Of a DNA stretch of 64,000 nucleotides, positions 60,194 through 64,000 are shown piece after piece. A model generated the notes under the pieces. The model worked only from the letters and a program-made list of their open reading frames with translations. It did not search any database and was not told where the DNA came from. Source of the stretch: Geobacter sp. Its GTDB lineage: Bacteria > Desulfobacterota > Desulfuromonadia > Geobacterales > Geobacteraceae. Every line of letters starts with the position of its first letter. The stretch's first letter is position 1. Where the stretch lies: NCBI GenBank assembly GCA_016177775.1, contig JACOUQ010000005.1, forward strand, positions 62,001-126,000. The letters are read 5' to 3'. A program made the position numbers and the translations under genes.

Positions 60194-61570
60194 ATGATCT
60201 TGAAACATGTACCCAAAAAAAAGCTCTTATTATTTGCAGGTGATATATTTCTTATCTCTCAGATAATATTGTTTGCGCCTTTAATTCTTGCTTGGTTATC
60301 AGGAGGCAATAATTCAGGCCACTCGTTATGGATATGCTTTATGGTGGGGGTGATATATAGTATCGTTTTTTATATTTTTGATTTGTACGAAATGGATATG
60401 AGATTTAAAAGCCCGAAATACTTATTCCGCTACTTTAATGCCATGGCGATAGCAACTCTGATAATAATAGGTATACTATTCTTCCTCCCTAATTCAAATT
60501 TTGGGAGAACTGAAATTTTATTTACTACAATATTGGTTATGTCAGTGTGTTATATTTGGCGCCTCTTCTTTGAGGTCTGGTTTAAAAAATTCCTGTTACG
60601 ACAGAAAAACATTCTTATTGTGGGGGCTGGACGATCCGGGAAAACATTATATAAAACTGTTAAGGATTATTTAAATTATAGCGTGCTGGGGTTTATTGAT
60701 GATGATCCGGCCAAATGGGGGACATCAAATTCTCCCACTGTTCTTGGTGGGTCAGCTTTATTGAATGAGCAAACCTATATTGGAAAAGTTGATGCGATAA
60801 TCATCGCCATTACCCATTTGAAAAGCCAAGATATGCTGAAGTGCGTTTTAGAATCGAAGATGAGAAGGACTCGGGTATATGATATGCCCTCTTTTTATGA
60901 AGAAATTACCGGTAAAATCCCGGTAAACCATGTTGATGATTTTTGGTTTGTATCAACACCCATATCCGGCTTGGATAAAAACATTTACAATCTTAAGGTT
61001 AAAAGAATTATTGATATATTGCTATCGGTAATTGTAATAACTACTAGTCTTGTTGTTACAATTCCTGTTGCAATACTTATTAAGCTGGATTCAACGGGGC
61101 CTGTTTTTTACAGGCAGAGGCGAATAGGATTAAATAGCAAGGGTTTTGTTTGCATTAAATTCAGATCCATGGGAGTTGGGACTGAACATGATAGAAGGTT
61201 TGCCGGTCAGGTGAACGATCCTAGAATAACCAGAATTGGGAAAATAATAAGAAAATTAAGAATAGATGAAATACCACAATTGGTGAATGTCCTCAAAGGA
61301 GAAATGAGTTTTATAGGACCGAGGGCATTGATTGAAGAGGAAGTTAAAGAATTTAAAGTCCAAATTCCATATTTTGATCTTCGACATTCAGTGAGGCCTG
61401 GAATAACAGGTTGGGCGCAAGTAAATTATAAACATGGCGCAACGGTAGAAGATGGTCTGGAAAAGCTTCAATACGATCTGTTTTATATTAAGAATTTATC
61501 GCCTATGCTTGATTTCCATGTTCTTCTGAAAACGGTTAAAGTCGTACTTTTTGGCAGAGGGGCAAGGTGA
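60194..61570 (+). CDS. polyprenyl-phosphate glycosylphosphotransferase, second copy
   Basis: A 458-residue paralog of the PGT at 23590 with the same plan: four or so N-terminal helices, a Rossmann domain (ILIVGAGRSGKTLYKTV), then the catalytic domain (FYRQRRIGLNSKGFVCIKFRSM, IIRKLRIDEIPQLVNVLKGEM). ATG 60194 is preferred because GGGGGTG lies six bases before it and the protein then starts MILKHVPKKKLLLFAGD, aligned with the other copy's MLLKHLPKKQILLFLGD. The frame from 60089 would add 35 unlikely residues. The pair share the C-terminus DFH-x-L-x-KTVKVVL. The gene is AT-rich compared with the first copy. Confidence 0.9.
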   Translation: MILKHVPKKKLLLFAGDIFLISQIILFAPLILAWLSGGNNSGHSLWICFMVGVIYSIVFYIFDLYEMDMRFKSPKYLFRYFNAMAIATLIIIGILFFLPNSNFGRTEILFTTILVMSVCYIWRLFFEVWFKKFLLRQKNILIVGAGRSGKTLYKTVKDYLNYSVLGFIDDDPAKWGTSNSPTVLGGSALLNEQTYIGKVDAIIIAITHLKSQDMLKCVLESKMRRTRVYDMPSFYEEITGKIPVNHVDDFWFVSTPISGLDKNIYNLKVKRIIDILLSVIVITTSLVVTIPVAILIKLDSTGPVFYRQRRIGLNSKGFVCIKFRSMGVGTEHDRRFAGQVNDPRITRIGKIIRKLRIDEIPQLVNVLKGEMSFIGPRALIEEEVKEFKVQIPYFDLRHSVRPGITGWAQVNYKHGATVEDGLEKLQYDLFYIKNLSPMLDFHVLLKTVKVVLFGRGAR

Positions 61571-61630
61571 ATTGGCTAGACCTTTTTAGTCCGTCATTGC
61601 TGTTATTATTTAAATAAGTGAGCGAATTTA

Positions 61631-63058
61631 ATGGGTAATTTACCTTGCTTTCTGGTCATAGTTCTTGTTTTTTTAAATCCTGTATCTGCTATCGCCGACA
61701 CCTACATACCGCTCGGTAGCCCAGTTTACAGTCACATAAAGAGGTTGGAGGGCGATGGGCTCATCAAGACTGCCCAGCTCTCCACCCTCCCCATATCCCG
61801 TTTGGAGGGGGCAAGGCTTGTTGCCGAGGCGATGGAAAATATTGAGGAAACCGCCTCCCCTTACGTCAAGGTTTTGATTGCCAAGCTCAAGGAAGAGTTT
61901 CAAGGTGAGTTGGATGGAGAGCACGGGACCTATCTTAAGCCCATCGATCAGTTGTCTTCCGAGTACGCCTACAGCGATGATCCCAGTTTCTTTCGCCTGA
62001 AGAACAGGGACGGGGTTGCCATAAGAAAGGGGAACAACGGCTTTGTCGATCTGACAGCGAAATTGGACTCACGTTTTCTGGGGCTTTCTGCCACGCCTGA
62101 GTTTCGTGTTTATAACGACGAAAGTACAATCAAGCTGAAAAAAGGCTACGCTCTCATGAACCTCGGAAGGGAGGAGTTCTTCTTCGGCAAGGATAGCAAC
62201 TGGTGGGGGTCTGGGGAGAACGGTACACTTCTCCTCTCGAACAATGCCGAGCCGATCACCATGGTGAAGGTTTCCAACAGCATCCCCTACGACATTTTTG
62301 GGGTCGGCTGCAGGGGGACGTTTTTCATATCAAGGCTTGAGGAGGACAGAAATGACATCCAAAACCCCATCTTCTACGGCCTGAGACTCGAACTCAAACC
62401 GTTCAGATTCCTGGAGATCGGTCTTACCAAAACTGCCATCTTCGGGGGGGACGGTAGAAAAGAACGCCTGGGAGCTTTCTGGGATAGCCTCATTGGGAGA
62501 GGTGAGAATGCCGAGAACCCTGATACCAATGAACCCGGTGACCAGAGGGCCGGCTACGACGTCAAGATTACCATTCCTTTCGGTTACCAACCCATTACCC
62601 TTTATCTGGAGAGTGCCGGTGAGGATGAGGCTGGGGGGCTCCCGAGCAAGTGGGCTTATATTTATGGGTTCTACCTTCCCCGGATTGGAAATCTGGATCG
62701 CCTGGAACTGCGTGGGGAATACACTAACACCGTTGTTTCGAGCGTTTCGGGAGTCTGGTATGCCCACCATATCTATACACAAGGTTACACCAACAAGGGG
62801 AGGGTTATCGGTCATTATATCGGCGGCGATGCCAAGGACCTTTTCCTTTGGGGAAGGTACAACTTCGATACGGCAGCATTTTCCATATCCTATGAGAGGT
62901 TGAGAAAGTATTTCCCCAGCCAGTTCGATTGGGAAGACTATGGGATCAAGTTCAGTAAAGAGCTGTTCAAAGGCGGATCAATCGAACTTTCTGGTAATTA
63001 TTCACGAGAGGAGACAAAAAACTTCTTTATACAACTCGGCATTAACTTCAAGCTTTGA
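61631..63058 (+). CDS. wzi: capsule assembly Wzi family outer-membrane protein
   Basis: A 475-residue exported protein. Residues 1-22 are a signal peptide (LVIVLVFLNPVSA then IADT). The mature part begins VPLGSPVY-like with IPLGSPVYSHIKRLEGDGLI, the start found in Wzi-family proteins, and is rich in alternating strands such as LFLWGRYNFDTAAFSISYERL, ending in the aromatic-rich LGINFKL typical of outer-membrane barrels. Wzi helps attach or organise capsular polysaccharide at the surface. It is 60 bases after the PGT, with higher GC content, so it may begin a separate export segment. Confidence 0.82.
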   Translation: MGNLPCFLVIVLVFLNPVSAIADTYIPLGSPVYSHIKRLEGDGLIKTAQLSTLPISRLEGARLVAEAMENIEETASPYVKVLIAKLKEEFQGELDGEHGTYLKPIDQLSSEYAYSDDPSFFRLKNRDGVAIRKGNNGFVDLTAKLDSRFLGLSATPEFRVYNDESTIKLKKGYALMNLGREEFFFGKDSNWWGSGENGTLLLSNNAEPITMVKVSNSIPYDIFGVGCRGTFFISRLEEDRNDIQNPIFYGLRLELKPFRFLEIGLTKTAIFGGDGRKERLGAFWDSLIGRGENAENPDTNEPGDQRAGYDVKITIPFGYQPITLYLESAGEDEAGGLPSKWAYIYGFYLPRIGNLDRLELRGEYTNTVVSSVSGVWYAHHIYTQGYTNKGRVIGHYIGGDAKDLFLWGRYNFDTAAFSISYERLRKYFPSQFDWEDYGIKFSKELFKGGSIELSGNYSREETKNFFIQLGINFKL

Positions 63059-63219
63059 TTCTTTGATATCATGGCGCTAAATATATTGTGAATTACTTTG
63101 GGCTAAGAAATGATTTTGGGTTTTATGTTGTCCCATTATTTACGATTTACAAATTGTCTCTTGACTGATAATCAAGGTTTATTCACAACGAATCTTTACA
63201 GACTAATAGGGGCTCAAGA

Positions 63220-64000
63220 ATGAAAAAAATGTTGAAAGTTCTAGCTACAGGTCTGATCTTTTCCGCTTTTTCCATCACGCTTGCCCTTTCAGCTGACGAA
63301 AGGCCCAAAAGTGAAGACGAAGGTATATATTTCGGTGAGAATAAGGCATCATCCGAAGTGGGAGATCCTGAAGAGAAAAGCGGTAAGACCAGTTTTTCGC
63401 CTGAAATACCGCTCGGTGAGTTAAGAATACCTCTGGAGAAGGAAGCTTCTGAGAAAAAGGAGAAGGAGAGTGCGGTTGATGGGACAGAAGAGAAAAAAGA
63501 GAAGAGATTCGTGACGCCCGAAAAGAAGGGCCGTTTGGCCCTCAAGGCCGAGGCGGGCGACGGCCTCGCCTCGCTCTCCTGGACAATTAACGGGCTAATA
63601 CAGAAGCAGGGAGATCCACTACCACGGTTTACTATTTTTTATGGTCCAGAATCGGGGAGATACGACAAAAGGGTTGAGGTAGGCAACGCAACGGAACACA
63701 AACTAAGGGAGTTGAAGAACAACCAGGTCTATTACATCAAAGTCCAGGGGTATACCAAGGACAATGCTGTAACTATTTTCTCCAACGAGCAGCGGGTAAT
63801 CCCACGTCCTGAGGAAGAGCTCGGCTCAGCGCTTGAGAGGTCATTTGCCGGCAAGACCGTTACCCTCCAGGACAAGATTGAAGCGGACCAGATTGAAAGG
63901 AAACTGAAGCAGTTCGGCTACGATTTTTTTCAGAACACCCTTCTGACTGGGGCTGCGGCCGATAACCTCCCAGTGGGTGAAGAATACCTCGTCGGTCCCG
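63220..64000 (+). CDS. Wza-like polysaccharide export protein with Fn3-like N-region, 5' part
   Basis: The gene starts at ATG 63220 and is open to the end of the window, so 260 residues are visible. Residues 1-24 are a signal peptide (LKVLATGLIFSAFSITLALSA). Residues 25-105 are a charged low-complexity stretch rich in Lys and Glu. Residues about 105-185 resemble a fibronectin type III domain (GLASLSWTINGL, YYIKVQGYTKDN). Near the end, NLPVGEEYLVGP is the familiar start of the PES domain of Wza-type export proteins (YxxGPGD). It would form the outer-membrane polysaccharide channel. The Fn3 and charged N-regions are not part of E. coli Wza. 161 bases separate it from the Wzi gene, with no convincing promoter. 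Confidence 0.78.
   Translation, partial: MKKMLKVLATGLIFSAFSITLALSADERPKSEDEGIYFGENKASSEVGDPEEKSGKTSFSPEIPLGELRIPLEKEASEKKEKESAVDGTEEKKEKRFVTPEKKGRLALKAEAGDGLASLSWTINGLIQKQGDPLPRFTIFYGPESGRYDKRVEVGNATEHKLRELKNNQVYYIKVQGYTKDNAVTIFSNEQRVIPRPEEELGSALERSFAGKTVTLQDKIEADQIERKLKQFGYDFFQNTLLTGAAADNLPVGEEYLVGP

Noticed and set aside
63183..63545. Open frame on the - strand near the right end
   Set aside because: It is the mirror of the Lys/Glu-rich N-region of the Wza-like gene, giving a Ser/Phe-rich sequence with no motif.
1..64000. JUMPstart/ops element, tRNA genes, CRISPR repeats, two-component regulators
   Set aside because: Looked for on both strands and not seen; no ops-like core, no cloverleaf-like gene and no repeat array.

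Overview
The window is one continuous surface-polysaccharide (O-antigen, capsule or exopolysaccharide) biosynthesis region. Every gene I can support lies on the + strand, most are packed with 1-20 base overlaps or short gaps, and no stretch above 300 bases lacks a gene. No rRNA, tRNA, CRISPR array or prophage was seen. The style suggests a Gram-negative, Geobacter-like member of the Desulfuromonadia: moderate GC, nonulosonic acid genes, Wzi and Wza-type outer-membrane proteins, a WbaP-type initiating transferase and an IS200-like REP-associated transposase. That assignment is inference; no database search was possible.

Layout. (A) 1-8.3 kb: pseudaminic-type nonulosonic acid genes (pseB end, pseC, a pseI-like synthase, a pseF-pseG fusion), two methyltransferases and a ThDP enzyme. 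8.3-15.3 kb: SDR, ATP-grasp ligase, GH57-like protein, a surface-carbohydrate GT-B protein and a flippase. 15.4-17.5 kb: a second nonulosonic acid module, a NeuB-like synthase and a CMP-sugar synthetase fused to a KdsC-like phosphatase. 17.5-25 kb: methyltransferase, capsule-type glycosyltransferase, two B12-binding-type radical SAM proteins, a GT2 and a polyprenyl-phosphate glycosylphosphotransferase (PGT) that closes the unit. (Junction) 25-26 kb: REP-associated tyrosine transposase with its own promoter-like sequence. (B) 26-32.8 kb: AT-rich mosaic with a sugar aminotransferase, GT, GNAT acetyltransferase, a decayed aminotransferase remnant, a second flippase and two GTs. 32.9-39.9 kb: an unusual cassette of a double nucleotidyltransferase, polyprenol-phosphate-type GT2, GDPD-like protein, membrane protein fused to a uridine-kinase-like domain, HAD phosphatase and class II aldolase whose gene carries a ten-G run. 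39.9-44.2 kb: AT-rich block with a GT-C-like membrane protein and three FkbM-like proteins. 44.2-61.6 kb: GT4 enzymes, a DUF218 protein, a candidate polymerase, third flippase, third radical SAM protein, methyltransferase, more GTs, an AsnB-type amidotransferase and a second PGT. 61.6 kb to the end: Wzi-like protein and the start of a Wza-like export protein.

How it works together (inference). Each PGT would put the first sugar-phosphate on undecaprenyl phosphate. The GTs extend it with nonulosonic acids, amino sugars, amidated uronic acids and methylated sugars. The flippases export the unit, a Wzy-like protein polymerises it, and Wza/Wzi-type proteins take the chain to the surface. Two PGTs and three flippases imply at least two glycan loci side by side, with mosaic base composition and gene remnants showing repeated recombination. 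The most novel part is the 32.9-39.9 kb cassette, which looks like a pathway for an unusual activated phosphorylated polyol or sugar, possibly phase-variable.
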